Shown here piece after piece: positions 1 through 8,852 of a stretch of DNA of 64,000 nt. The DNA comes from UBA6176 sp032119375 (GTDB taxonomy: Bacteria > Verrucomicrobiota > Verrucomicrobiia > Limisphaerales > UBA9464). The stretch lies in the NCBI GenBank assembly GCA_964430505.1, contig CAYSGH010000013.1, positions 5,093 to 69,092 on the forward strand. Reading direction: 5' to 3'. The notes under the pieces were generated by a model that saw nothing but the letters and a program-made list of their open reading frames with translations, ran no database searches and was not told where the DNA came from. Numbering within the stretch: position 1 is the first letter of the stretch; each line of letters begins with the position of its first letter. The position numbers were made by a program, and so were the translations under genes.

Positions 1-234
1 CAGGTGCTGCCCCCGGCGACGCCGCCCGTGCTGGGCATCGCGTCCTCGCCCAACGGCCTGGTGCTCCGGTTCGCCGCCGAGGCCGGCCGCGCGTATCGCG
101 TCGAGCAACGCCCGGCGTTGGGTGTGGGCGGATGGACGACGTTGGCGACCCTGCCCGGCGTTGCGGGAGTCCTGGAGCAACCCCTGGGCCCGGCCTCGGG
201 CGACGCCCAGTTCTACCGCGTGGTGGTGCCATGA
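1..234 (+). CDS. C-terminal end of a secreted protein (5' end outside the window)
   Basis: Only the last 77 codons are present; the frame is already open at base 1. The visible part ends in a pattern (FAAEAGRAYRVEQRP, then a Trp-Thr-Thr-Leu stretch and a final FYRVVVP) that resembles the last beta-sandwich repeat of large secreted Verrucomicrobia proteins. That resemblance is recalled, not searched. Its TGA overlaps the ATG of the next gene by ATGA, so the two are probably translated together. The function of the whole protein cannot be read from this fragment. Confidence 0.6.
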   Translation, partial: QVLPPATPPVLGIASSPNGLVLRFAAEAGRAYRVEQRPALGVGGWTTLATLPGVAGVLEQPLGPASGDAQFYRVVVP

Positions 235-1016
235 ACCTCTTCCTGCACCCGGTTGCGGGCCAGCCCCGCCGCGCCTTCACCCTCATCGAGCTGCTCGTCG
301 TCATTGCCATCATCGCGATCCTCGCAGGGATGCTCCTCCCTGCGTTGTCCAAGGCGAAGTCCAAGGCCCAGGCCATCTCCTGCCTCAGCAACGAGAAGCA
401 GTGGGGACTTTCGCTCACCCTCTACACGGACGACAACGGCGACATCCTGCCGCGCGAGAAGGATTACCTCGGCGGCGACCTGCTCGGCTGGCGCGCCGCC
501 ATCGATCCCGGCAACGTCGACCTTTGGGCGAACGCCCTGCCGTCCAAGATCGGCCTTCGCAACCTCGCGCAGATCACGACGAACGACCGCGCCCTCTTCT
601 ACTCGCGCCAAGGCCTCTTCCTGTGCCCGTCGGCCAAGCTCCCGGCGGAAAGGCTCAACTATCCCCACTTTCCCTTGGCCATGAACTCCAAGCTCATCCA
701 GGGCGGGGCCAAGGTGCGCGTGTCGGACATCCAGGTGCCCGTGCGCACCGTGGCGTTCACCGAGGCGGGCCTGCCCGGAGAGGCCAAGGCTCACCCCAAC
801 CAGGCCAACTACACCGGCCAGCCCCATGCCTTCGCCAACCGCTTCTCCGCGCGCCACGCCAACGCCGGCAACCTCGTCTTTGCCGACGGCCATGCCGAGG
901 CCGCCAAGGCCTCCCGCGTCCTCGAGCTCAACGACTCCTCCCCCAACCGCGGTCGCGCACCCTTCCCCCAGTCCGACGTCGTCTGGACCACCGATCCCGC
1001 CAGCAACCCGAACTGA
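231..1016 (+). CDS. Prepilin-type N-terminal cleavage/methylation domain protein (type II secretion pseudopilin-like)
   Basis: The protein is 261 aa. A short basic leader is followed by FTLIELLVVIAIIAILAG (about residues 17-34), the class III signal cut and methylated by prepilin peptidase, which then forms the alpha-helical spine of a pseudopilin. Near the end a segment with His, Gly-Asn and FADGHAEA matches the H-X9-DG element of the large family of such proteins in Verrucomicrobia and Planctomycetes. The start at 231 was chosen because it gives the normal leader length and an ATGA overlap with the upstream gene. The substrate or role is unknown; these proteins occur in many paralogues, and another lies at 3703-4605. 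Confidence 0.85.
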   Translation: MNLFLHPVAGQPRRAFTLIELLVVIAIIAILAGMLLPALSKAKSKAQAISCLSNEKQWGLSLTLYTDDNGDILPREKDYLGGDLLGWRAAIDPGNVDLWANALPSKIGLRNLAQITTNDRALFYSRQGLFLCPSAKLPAERLNYPHFPLAMNSKLIQGGAKVRVSDIQVPVRTVAFTEAGLPGEAKAHPNQANYTGQPHAFANRFSARHANAGNLVFADGHAEAAKASRVLELNDSSPNRGRAPFPQSDVVWTTDPASNPN

Positions 1017-1081
1017 CGCCCCGCCGCCTCGCCGGGGCCCGCGTTGACTCCGTGCGCAGGACGCTGTTATCACGGTGCCGG

Positions 1082-1819
<738 letters not shown>

Positions 1820-1875
1820 CACCCGCCGCTCCCCCCCTTCGCACGCTTCCAGTCGTCCCATCCAAGCCCATCCAT

Positions 1876-2436
1876 ATGTCCATCGACGAAATCCTCCTCG
1901 ACGCCGAGGAGAAGATGCTCAAGACGGAACAGCACGTGGTCCACGAGTTCAGCGGCGTGCGCACCGGCAAGGCGTCCCCCTCGCTGCTCGAAAACATCAT
2001 GGTGGAGGCCTACGGCTCCCACATGCGCCTCAAGGAGCTCGCCACCATCTCCGTGCCCGAGCCCCGCATGCTCATGGTCCAGCCCTTCGACCAATCCAAC
2101 GTCAAGGCCATCGAGAAGGGCATCCAACAGGCCGGCCTCGGCCTCAACCCCGCCGTCCAGGGGCGCTTCATCCGCGTCATCCTCCCGGAACTCTCCAACG
2201 AGCGCCGCCAGGAATTCGTCAAGATCGTCAAGCGCATGGCCGAGGACGGCCGCGTCGCCGTCCGCAACGAACGCCGCATGGCCATCGAGGGCCTCAAGAA
2301 GCTCAAGGGCTCCGGCGGCGTCTCCGAGGACGACATCAAGGGCGCCGAGCAGGAGGTCCAGAAGCTCACGGACCAGTACATCTCCAAGATCGACGCGCAC
2401 GTCGTCCACAAGGAGAAGGAAATCCTCACGGTCTGA
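1876..2436 (+). CDS. frr: Ribosome recycling factor
   Basis: The protein is 186 aa, the standard RRF length. With EF-G it splits post-termination 70S ribosomes. Recognisable family segments are HEFSGVRTGKASPSLLENI (about 15-33), VEAYGS, ISVPEPRMLMVQPFDQS, GLNPAVQGRFIRVILPELS, and the helical C-terminus EERR-like ERRQEFVKIVKR with IRNERR-like VRNERRMA. It lies 56 nt after pyrH on the same strand, so the two are probably one transcript. No intrinsic terminator was seen after it, only a short 9-bp tandem repeat at 2471-2497. Confidence 0.97.
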   Translation: MSIDEILLDAEEKMLKTEQHVVHEFSGVRTGKASPSLLENIMVEAYGSHMRLKELATISVPEPRMLMVQPFDQSNVKAIEKGIQQAGLGLNPAVQGRFIRVILPELSNERRQEFVKIVKRMAEDGRVAVRNERRMAIEGLKKLKGSGGVSEDDIKGAEQEVQKLTDQYISKIDAHVVHKEKEILTV

Positions 2437-2470
2437 TCCCCGCGCGCCGGCCGCGCCCACGCGCCATCCC

Positions 2471-2497
2471 GTCAATCCGGTCAATCCCGTCCATCCT
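2471..2497. repeat. Three degenerate 9-bp units (GTCAATCCN)
   Basis: Three consecutive units GTCAATCCG, GTCAATCCC and GTCCATCCT lie in the 204-bp spacer between the convergent frr and DMT transporter genes. Short arrays of this type are familiar in intergenic DNA of several phyla. No function is assigned. Confidence 0.5.
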
Positions 2498-2640
2498 CTG
2501 CCCGCCCAGCGTTCCCGCACGTCACGACAGGGGGCCCGGCGGCACCTCCCGAAGCTTCGCGCGGCACGCCTGCTCGAACCCCGGGAAGTCCGCAGGTTGG
2601 GGATCCGCCGGCATGGGGCGGGCTTGATCGATGGGCAGGG

Positions 2641-3624
2641 CTAGGCGGAAGGCTGGGCGGTCGATGGCGCGGGGAGGGATGGCGGTGGCCGCAGCACCAG
2701 CCACGCGTTGGCACCCAGGATCAGGAGCCCGCCCAGGACGAGGTTCGGCGTCAGGTGCTCGTTCGCGTAGTCGATGCCCGCCAGGCGCGACAACCACCCC
2801 GGCACAAACAACGCGACAACCGAGGTGAAGATGGGTTCCGTGCAGTACAGCAGCCCCGCCTGCGTCGCGGACACCTTGGGCTGCCAGGCCACTGCCAAGG
2901 GAAACGTCACCAGTGTGCAAAGGCCCACCAGCAGCGCGAAGAGACCCAGGGATGCGACGTTGGCATACGCCACGCCAACCGGGCGCCCCGCGGGCGCAAG
3001 CAGGAACGCAAACGGCCAGGCGGTGGCCGCCATCGTCAGGAACATGATCACCGTGGCGTGGCGCGCCCGGTTGACCCGGTAGCGCGGGCGTTCGAGCCAC
3101 AGGATTTGACCGGTGAAGCTCAGGCTGCCCGCAAGGGTCTCCCATTCCCCGCGCCCAAACCGGAAGCCGTCGGTCCCCAACCCCGCCAGCACGGCCGCCC
3201 CCGCCAGCGTCAGCGCACACGCCCCCACCACGCGCGGCGCCGGGAACATTCGGTTCAACAGGCTCACCCAGATCGGGATGACGACGCAGTACGCCTGCGT
3301 GAGGAACGCCGACGTCGAGGCCAGCGTGTAGGCCATGCCATCCATTTGCAGCACCAGCCCCATCCCGCCCATCACGCCGATGCCGAGCCCTTGCTCCCAT
3401 TCCAGCCGCGTGAACCACGGGCGCGACCCGACGCAGGACGCGCCCAGCAGGATGCCCGCCGACGTGAACCGGAGGGCGACGCACAGGAACGAGAGGAACA
3501 GGGAGGAAGCGCCCGGCTCATGCGCCGCCCCCACCTGGGTCAGGGCCTTCATGGCGGGAAAGCTGAAGGCCCAGCAGGCGCAGGTGAACACGAGCACGAG
3601 GCTGGCGCGGACGTGGACAGGCAT
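2641..3624 (-). CDS. DMT-superfamily (EamA-type) permease
   Basis: This 327-aa, strongly hydrophobic protein appears to have ten membrane segments and a duplicated EamA layout: an N-terminal half with CACWAFSFPAMKAL and a second half with QAGLLYCTEPIFTSVVALF, both typical of drug/metabolite exporters of the inner membrane. The substrate cannot be told. The start MPVHVRASL at 3624 lies immediately after the T-tract of a strong terminator of the preceding minus-strand gene. The leader is therefore very short and no Shine-Dalgarno sequence is visible; a start further up would have to read through the hairpin. Transport direction is inferred from the family. Confidence 0.82.
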   Translation of the reverse strand: MPVHVRASLVLVFTCACWAFSFPAMKALTQVGAAHEPGASSLFLSFLCVALRFTSAGILLGASCVGSRPWFTRLEWEQGLGIGVMGGMGLVLQMDGMAYTLASTSAFLTQAYCVVIPIWVSLLNRMFPAPRVVGACALTLAGAAVLAGLGTDGFRFGRGEWETLAGSLSFTGQILWLERPRYRVNRARHATVIMFLTMAATAWPFAFLLAPAGRPVGVAYANVASLGLFALLVGLCTLVTFPLAVAWQPKVSATQAGLLYCTEPIFTSVVALFVPGWLSRLAGIDYANEHLTPNLVLGGLLILGANAWLVLRPPPSLPAPSTAQPSA

Positions 3625-3665
3625 GGAAAGAAAACGGCCGCCCGGGGAAAGGCCCGGGCGGCCGT
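3625..3665 (-). terminator. Intrinsic terminator of the minus-strand prepilin-like gene
   Basis: A perfect 12-bp stem (3635-3646 with 3653-3664, CGGCCGCCCGGG and its complement) with a 6-nt loop is followed on the minus strand by TTTTCTTTCC. It starts 38 nt after the stop of the gene at 3703-4605 and ends at the start codon of the DMT permease, so it separates the two transcripts. It is the only textbook rho-independent terminator found in the window. Confidence 0.85.
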
Positions 3666-3702
3666 GACAAAGCCCCGGGAACCCGGGGTTGGCAAGCAAG
3701 GT

Positions 3703-4605
3703 CTAGCGGGTGGGAGCCGACGTGCGCTCCGACATCCAGCGGATGTCCCGGTTCCCCCTCTGGGGCTGACGGGCGACGTTCACGCCCACCATGGTGCGTG
3801 CGTCCGTCCACTTCTTGATCTCGGAGTGGCCGTCCGCGAAGGCGAAGCCGCAGGCGTTGTTGTGGTAGTAGCCGGGCCAATCGATCATCTGCTCGGTGTG
3901 ATTGTCCCACGTCCTGCCCATGGGCGGCGGCCCCATCACGGCGAAGCCGCCGTCGTTGAGCGACCGATGGTCCTCGTCCACCAAGACAAAGGTGCTGGAA
4001 GGCCCGGGCGCCACGAAGTCGGCCAGCTTGCCGTAGCAAAACCAACGGGAGTTGGCCGTGTGGCCGTGCGAGCCATCCAGCCAGGGGCCATCGACCGGCG
4101 TCCGGCTCCCGGCCTTGTAGGGATTGGTCCCCACGGCCTGGGACATCGAGAAGGTGCGCGCCGCCGGAATCTTCGTGGTGCGCAGCGCGGCGTTGGTGCC
4201 CGTGTAGCGACCCACGCGGCGGTCCGCAGGGCACTTGAAGGGCTTCTCCGAGTAGCCCAGGTACGGGGAAAGCAGGGAGAGCCGCCGATCCTTGAGGATG
4301 TCCGGGTTGAATTCCTGGGCGCCGCCCATGCCTGCCTGCCCGGGGCACCAGTTGGCGCCCGGCGTCGTGTTGCCGTCGTCTGGGTTGGGCGGCAACAGGT
4401 CGTTGTAGTCGCCAGCGTACAACTGCAAGGCCTTGATCATCTGGCTGCCGTTGTTCATGCAGAAGATGCCGGCCGCCTTGCTCTTGGCCTTGCCAAGCGC
4501 CGGCAACAACATGCCCGCCAGGATCGCGATGATCGCGATCACGACGAGCAGCTCGATCAGTGTGAAGCCCGCCTTCGGACGGGCACGGAATGAAGACATG
4601 CGCAT
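3703..4605 (-). CDS. Prepilin-type N-terminal cleavage/methylation domain protein
   Basis: This 300-aa protein carries the leader RPKAGFTLIELLVVIAIIAI (about residues 9-28) and then LAGMLLPALGKAKSKAAG, nearly the same as the gene at 231-1016. The mature part contains CPADRR and a late CGFAFADGHSEIKKW segment, the H-X9-DG-like end of this family. It is exported and processed by a prepilin peptidase; the specific role is unknown. The start at 4605 was chosen because GAGG lies about five bases before it and the leader is of proper length. Transcription ends at the hairpin 3635-3664. The gene is divergent from the secreted protein gene at 4828. Confidence 0.85.
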   Translation of the reverse strand: MRMSSFRARPKAGFTLIELLVVIAIIAILAGMLLPALGKAKSKAAGIFCMNNGSQMIKALQLYAGDYNDLLPPNPDDGNTTPGANWCPGQAGMGGAQEFNPDILKDRRLSLLSPYLGYSEKPFKCPADRRVGRYTGTNAALRTTKIPAARTFSMSQAVGTNPYKAGSRTPVDGPWLDGSHGHTANSRWFCYGKLADFVAPGPSSTFVLVDEDHRSLNDGGFAVMGPPPMGRTWDNHTEQMIDWPGYYHNNACGFAFADGHSEIKKWTDARTMVGVNVARQPQRGNRDIRWMSERTSAPTR

Positions 4606-4827
4606 AGGAACCTCGCGGGATAACGTGCTTGACGCCATGGAACGCCGCCCCCAACCCGGAGTCAAACCTTCATCCGCCGCCCCGCGTTGCCATCGCGCTT
4701 CCCAAGGCGTGGGCGAGGGGGACCGACGAACGAGTGCGCTCGAAGCCCTCACGCCCCCCTGTGTCGCACCCTGTAACCTCCCCCGGCCCGGCTGGGTCCC
4801 CTCCCGTGAACGTCACGAAAGATCCCC

Positions 4828-5544
4828 ATGAATCGCTGCCTCCTCGCACCCATCGCCCTCTCCGCCCTCGTCGTCGTCGCCTTGGCCGATGCCAAGGAGG
4901 ACGTCAAGGCCGCCGCCAAGAAGGTCACCGACGCCCCGGCCTACACCTGGACCACCACCACGGAGATCGAGGGTGCCCAATGGACCCCCGCCACCATCAC
5001 CGGCAAGGCCCTCAAGGGCGGCCCTGCCGTCATCACCTCCGAGCGCGATGGCCAGGTCACCACCGCCGTCGTTCATGGCGAAAAGGGCGCCGTGAAGACC
5101 GACGACGGCTGGAAGACCGCCGAGGAGCTTCGCAACGCCGGCGGCGGCGGCGGTGGCGGCGGCCGCGGCGGCCGGGGAGCCATGTTGCTCCGCACCCGCC
5201 CGCCCGCCGACGAGGCCGCACGCATCGCCGACAAGGCCAAGGAATTGAAGGCCGCCGACGGCGTGGTCTCCGGCGACCTCACGGAGGAAGGCGCGAAGGA
5301 GCTGGCCACGCAGGGGCGGGCCCGCGCCGGGGGTCAGGCCATCGAGGCCCGCAATGCCAAGGGCTCCGTCAAGTATTGGATCAAGGACGGCCAGCTCTCG
5401 AAGATGCAGCTCAAGGTTGCCGCCACCATGACCGTCAACGGCGAGGACCGCGACATGGCCCGCACCACCACCTACGAGATCAAGGACGTCGGCTCCACCA
5501 CCGTCGCCGTCCCCGACGACGCCAAGAAGGCCCTGGGCCTTTGA
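4828..5544 (+). CDS. Secreted protein of unknown function with a Gly/Arg-rich linker
   Basis: The protein is 238 aa. A Sec-type signal peptide (MNRCLLAPIALSALVVVALADA) is followed by a region with YTWTTTTEIEG and VITSERDGQVTTAVVHGEKG, which looks like beta-strands. A Gly-rich linker with Arg (about residues 107-121) comes next, then a second domain ending in VKYWIKDGQLSKMQ and TTTYEIKDVG. The layout resembles periplasmic proteins that recur in Verrucomicrobia, but no named family was recognised. It is divergent from the prepilin gene and 46 nt upstream of a cytochrome P460-like lipoprotein, so it may share that transcript. Confidence 0.7.
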   Translation: MNRCLLAPIALSALVVVALADAKEDVKAAAKKVTDAPAYTWTTTTEIEGAQWTPATITGKALKGGPAVITSERDGQVTTAVVHGEKGAVKTDDGWKTAEELRNAGGGGGGGGRGGRGAMLLRTRPPADEAARIADKAKELKAADGVVSGDLTEEGAKELATQGRARAGGQAIEARNAKGSVKYWIKDGQLSKMQLKVAATMTVNGEDRDMARTTTYEIKDVGSTTVAVPDDAKKALGL

Positions 5545-5590
5545 GGCTGGCCTTCAACTCCCATCCCGTCCCGCGGGCGATGTTGCCCCC

Positions 5591-6166
5591 ATGATGCCCA
5601 TCACCCGTCCGGCCCTGCTCGTCTCGCTTTTGGCCATGGCATGGGGCTGCGCCCGGCCCCAGCCCGGCACCGGCTCCCGTCCCGCCGCAGCGACGGTTGC
5701 CTCGGAGTTCACCGGATACCGCCGCATGACGGACGGCACGGTGTACGTCCCGCGCAACGTCGCCCTGCTGTGTGCCCAGCCGTCCGCACGGATGTTCACG
5801 AACGCCGTCGCGCGTCACGGGCCGCACGCGCTGTCCGGCATCCACATCTACATGAACGACCCGGCGGCGACCGCCTTCGCCCAAGGTTCCCGCCGGTATC
5901 CCGTCGGGTCGGTCATCGTGAAGCGGAAGACCCTCCTCCCCTATTGGAACCCGGATGGAACCCCGGGGCGCGAGGCCGGCAACGGCGTCGGCGGCATGAT
6001 CAAGCGCCCGCCCGGCTACGACCCGGCCCATGGCGACTGGGAGTACTTCTACTTCGACAACCCGGCCCGCATCGACAGCGGCCCCGTGGCCTCGTGCGTC
6101 CAATGCCACGACAACGCCAAGGCCACCGACCACGTGTTCGGCGATTGGCGGACGAAGGGTGGTTGA
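5591..6166 (+). CDS. Cytochrome P460-like haem lipoprotein
   Basis: This 191-aa protein has a lipoprotein-type signal peptide (hydrophobic stretch then Ala-Met-Ala-Trp-Gly-Cys at about residue 20). A single CVQCH haem-c site lies close to the C-terminus (about residues 172-176), preceded by aromatic-rich segments DWEYFYFDN. Size, the late CXXCH and upstream lysines (VIVKRKTLLPYW) fit the cytochrome P460 family, in which a Lys crosslinks the haem; members oxidise hydroxylamine or bind NO-like ligands. Which Lys, if any, is crosslinked cannot be told. It probably sits on the periplasmic face of a membrane. No nitrogen-cycle genes are next to it. Confidence 0.65.
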   Translation: MMPITRPALLVSLLAMAWGCARPQPGTGSRPAAATVASEFTGYRRMTDGTVYVPRNVALLCAQPSARMFTNAVARHGPHALSGIHIYMNDPAATAFAQGSRRYPVGSVIVKRKTLLPYWNPDGTPGREAGNGVGGMIKRPPGYDPAHGDWEYFYFDNPARIDSGPVASCVQCHDNAKATDHVFGDWRTKGG

Positions 6167-6217
6167 ACACCCGCGGCCAAACGCGCGGCCCCAACCGCAA
6201 CCCCAAGGCGCCCCCCA

Positions 6218-6353
6218 TTGCGCCAAAAGGGATGTGACCCGCCGCCCTGCGCTGGAACCACCCCAATCCTGCCAGATCCCCCACGAATCCCGCCTCGCAC
6301 GCACCCGTCCACGGCTTGGAATCGGGCGTCCCGGGTAACACGACTTTTGGCGC
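6218..6353. repeat. 136-bp segment bounded by inverted repeats (MITE-like)
   Basis: TTGCGCCAAAAG at 6218-6229 is exactly inverted at 6342-6353, and the match continues inward imperfectly (TGT and AC shared), giving termini of about 21 bp. A CGCCCCC heptamer lies just outside each end and could be a target-site duplication. It has no coding capacity and fills most of the spacer (6167-6475) before the cupin gene. The only copy in this window is this one, so calling it mobile is an inference. Confidence 0.4.
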
Positions 6354-6475
6354 AACGCCCCCTGTTTTGGCACGCCCCCGCGCTCGCCGCCCCCCGCCGC
6401 TCGCCCCCCGCCGCTCGGCCGCTCCCCTGCCAAACTTCCCTTTCCCACCCGCAACCCCCACGATGCGGCGTCGCC

Positions 6476-6943
6476 ATGATTCCCGCCGAGCCCATCGAGT
6501 CGCGCCGCTTCGTGTCCGCCGCCGAGGTCGTCACGGAGGAGACCCCGTTCACCCTCAACGCTTGGATGTCGCGCCCCGACGTCGTCCCGTGCCAGGACCT
6601 GCTCCTGGTGCGCGCCACAATGCCGCCGGGGTGTTGCCATCCGTTTCATCACCATCCCACCCGCGAGGAAATTATCTACGTCGTGTCCGGCCAGGCCGAG
6701 CAATGGTGCGGCCAGGAACGGCGCGTCCTGAAGCCGGGCGAGATGGTGCTCATCCCCAAGGGCGAGGTGCATGGCACCTACAACCCATTCCGAGAGCCCG
6801 TCGTGTTCCTCGCCATCCTCGCGCCCGCCCAGGCCGCCCCGCCCGACGTCGTCGATGTCTCCACCGAGCCCCCGTGGGCCGGCCTCCGCGAGTCCCTTGG
6901 CCTCCCCGCCTGCACCGTCCGCACCCTGGGGACCGAACGCTGA
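6476..6943 (+). CDS. Cupin-domain protein
   Basis: This 155-aa protein is a single cupin barrel. Motif 1 is PFHHHPTREEIIYVVSG (His, His, Glu metal ligands) and motif 2 is GEMVLIPKGEVHGTYN, matching the G(5)PxG(2)H(3)N consensus, so all four usual metal ligands are present. Such small cupins are dioxygenases, isomerases or sugar/ligand binders; nothing here selects one. The ATG at 6476 was chosen because the upstream extension is compositionally non-coding. The spacer before it is mostly the inverted-repeat segment 6218-6353 and a (CGCCGCTCGCCCCC)-like duplication. Confidence 0.85.
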   Translation: MIPAEPIESRRFVSAAEVVTEETPFTLNAWMSRPDVVPCQDLLLVRATMPPGCCHPFHHHPTREEIIYVVSGQAEQWCGQERRVLKPGEMVLIPKGEVHGTYNPFREPVVFLAILAPAQAAPPDVVDVSTEPPWAGLRESLGLPACTVRTLGTER

Positions 6944-7095
6944 CACGGCTCGCCCCGGCCAGGCGTTGCAGCGCATCCGCCGTGGTCGTCCGACAAAGGT
7001 GGTCGCGCCACGGCCCATCGCTTGCCCATCGCCAACCTCGACGGCGCCCATCCCGCCAAGACACCGCCTTCGTCCATGCCGTGGCAGGTCATCCC

Positions 7096-7289
7096 GGAAG
7101 TGGCAACTGGGCCAACGGTAAGCCCCGTGCCCTCACGCGGTTCCGTCGATGCCCCATGCTCGTGTGCCGGGTCAGGGGACCCAGCCTACAGAACCGAAGA
7201 CCTCACCCGCAGGGTGAGGCCTTGGATTTCAACCCATGAGCCCATGATCTCTGGTGGGAGGCCTTTTTGTAGCGTTGCAACGCCCCTCA
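7096..7289 (+). repeat. Left 194-bp direct repeat flanking the ATPase/DUF4276/HsdR module
   Basis: This segment matches 10251-10444 end to end with scattered mismatches. Order of parts: GGAA-GTGGCAACTGGGCCAA lead; a divergent copy of the cloverleaf palindrome (7116-7191); an 8-bp hairpin CCTCACCC-gca-GGGTGAGG (7201-7219); the conserved stretch GGATTTCAACCCATGAGCCC; and a tail with GGCCTTTTTG and the palindrome GCGTTGCAACGC. The two copies have the same length and orientation, about 3.0 kb apart, as expected of a duplicated boundary around an inserted segment. Confidence 0.85.
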
Positions 7290-7736
7290 ACCGCCTCTTC
7301 TAGGACAAGATATCCGAGAGCAAGCAAAGCGACGCCCTGGGTACGTGTCCCAAAAGACCGTTCCAGCCCTGATAGGGCGCCATGTGGTCCCCGTAGCCAA
7401 ATGCCAAGAATCATGGGCCGACTCCATGGGCTCTCCCCCTTTCCTGGGAGCGCGGACGTCACTGTCAGCCCCCAATAACCTTCTCCCTTTGTAGGCCGCG
7501 TGCCCCCACGCGGCGCATCCCAAACCCCGAGGTCCCTCCAATCCATTCCCTCCCTCTGGGAGCACAGACATCCCCGTCCGCAACCTCATCCGTCCCGAAG
7601 GGATACCATGATGAGACCGGTGGCGAGCCAAGCGCCACCCCCGGACCACCCTTTTCTCCGAGCGATTTTTCGCGGCAAGCCCGGCGGTCAGCCGGGCCAT
7701 TGAACCCAATACGAAACTCGCATAGCCTGCCCCGCC
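7290..7736. other. Repeat-rich spacer inside the left edge of the module
   Basis: No gene is seen. The spacer holds an intergenic repeat with CAGCCCTGATAGGGCG (7366), related to CAGCCCTGAAAGGGCG at 14071; two TGGGAGC-type phrases (about 7445 and 7557); the left half of one cloverleaf palindrome (7490-7514); and a hairpin GCCCGGC-ggtca-GCCGGGC at 7679-7697, about 40 bases before the ATPase start. The hairpin could affect expression of the module, but there is no T-tract after it. Confidence 0.5.
7490..7514 (+). repeat. Partial copy of the cloverleaf palindrome (first hairpin only)
   Basis: TGTAGGCCGCGTGCCCCCACGCGGC without the second half. Only the outer-stem half and the GCCGCGTG/CACGCGGC hairpin remain, with a C-for-T change in the loop. 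It marks a decayed or broken element in the spacer upstream of the ATPase gene. Confidence 0.75.
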
Positions 7737-8849
7737 ATGGGAAAGCTGGATCACATCACCATCAAAGGCTTCAAGAGCATCCGGCATGCCGAGAATCTCG
7801 CCCTCCGGGACATCAACGTGGTCATCGGCCCCAACGGCGCGGGCAAGTCCAACTTCATCGGCGTGTTCTCCTTCCTGCACGCCATCCGCGAGGGAAAACT
7901 CCAGGAGTATGTGATCAAGGCCGGCGGCGCGGAGAACGTGCTGCACTTTGGTTCACGGGCGACGCCAACCCTGAGCCTTGCCCTGGCCTTCAACGAGGAA
8001 CAGGACCACTACCAGATTGGTTTCATCAGCGCCGGTTCAGACAGCCTACGCCCAAGTTCTGAACGCGCCGGGTATTGGGGGGATCGGAGGTATCCGCAGC
8101 CATTTTGGGACCCCAAACTTTTCACGACGGGCAAAGAGGCTGGCATTTCGTCATCCTCCATTGGAGGCCGGGTTACCGAATATGTGCGCTCCCAGTTAGA
8201 TAGCTGGCGTCTTTACCACTTCCACGACACAAGCGCCGCCTCGCCCATGAAGAAGACGGCGGACGTGAACGACAACCGGTTCCTGAGGCCCGATGGCTCC
8301 AACCTGTGCTCCTTCCTGCACTTGCTGAAGGTCAAGCACCCCGAGAGCTACCAGCTCATCCGCAAGTCCGTGGAGCGGGTCGCGCCCTTCTTTGATGATT
8401 TTCGTCTGGAACCGCTTCAGCTCAATGCGAAGAGCATTCAACTGGAATGGAAGCACAAGCGCTCAGACCGGTTTTTCGATGGCACCGCACTCTCAGACGG
8501 CACGTTGCGCTTCATCGGGCTTGCAACGTTGTTTCTCCAGCCGAAGGAACTCCGCCCCTCGGTGATTTTGGTGGATGAGCCGGAGCTGGGACTGCACCCC
8601 TTTGCCATCACTTTGCTGGCCTCGATGATCAAGCAGGCAGCCGTTGAGACCCAAGTGATCGTCGCCACCCAATCCCCGCTTTTGCTCGACCATTTCCGGC
8701 CAGAAGATGTGCTGGTGGTGAACCAGGTGGAAGGGGCGTCTGAGTTTGAGCGCCTGGACCCTGAGAGACTGGGGACTTGGCTGGAGGATTACAGCCTGGG
8801 GCAGCTCTGGGAGAAAAACGAACTCGGCGGGAGGCCGGTGCGTGGCTGA
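7737..8849 (+). CDS. AAA/ABC-type ATPase (AAA_15/AAA_21, RecF/SMC-like) of a putative defence pair
   Basis: The protein is 370 aa. Seen: the N-terminal ITIKGFKSIRHAE strand typical of RecF/OLD-like ATPases; Walker A GPNGAGKS (31-38); an ABC signature-like ALSDGTLRFIGLATL (about 255-269); Walker B VILVDEPELGLHP (276-288); and a switch segment VIVATQSPLLLDHF. No nuclease domain is fused. The gene stops 3 nt before a DUF4276 gene, so the two are co-translated. ATPases of this class paired with a TOPRIM-like partner are known from anti-phage systems such as PARIS and split OLD systems; membership here is inferred from architecture. Base composition is less GC-rich than in neighbouring housekeeping genes, suggesting acquisition. 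Confidence 0.85.
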   Translation: MGKLDHITIKGFKSIRHAENLALRDINVVIGPNGAGKSNFIGVFSFLHAIREGKLQEYVIKAGGAENVLHFGSRATPTLSLALAFNEEQDHYQIGFISAGSDSLRPSSERAGYWGDRRYPQPFWDPKLFTTGKEAGISSSSIGGRVTEYVRSQLDSWRLYHFHDTSAASPMKKTADVNDNRFLRPDGSNLCSFLHLLKVKHPESYQLIRKSVERVAPFFDDFRLEPLQLNAKSIQLEWKHKRSDRFFDGTALSDGTLRFIGLATLFLQPKELRPSVILVDEPELGLHPFAITLLASMIKQAAVETQVIVATQSPLLLDHFRPEDVLVVNQVEGASEFERLDPERLGTWLEDYSLGQLWEKNELGGRPVRG

Positions 8850-8852
8850 GGT

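Noticed and set aside
2522..2614. A 30-codon minus-strand frame (MPADPQPADFPG...) between frr and the DMT gene
   Set aside because: It looks protein-like but is too short to judge, has no ribosome binding site and no family match.
7366..7381. CAGCCCTGATAGGGCG hairpin as a terminator of the cupin gene
   Set aside because: It is too far from the gene end, has no T-tract, and is one of several dispersed copies.
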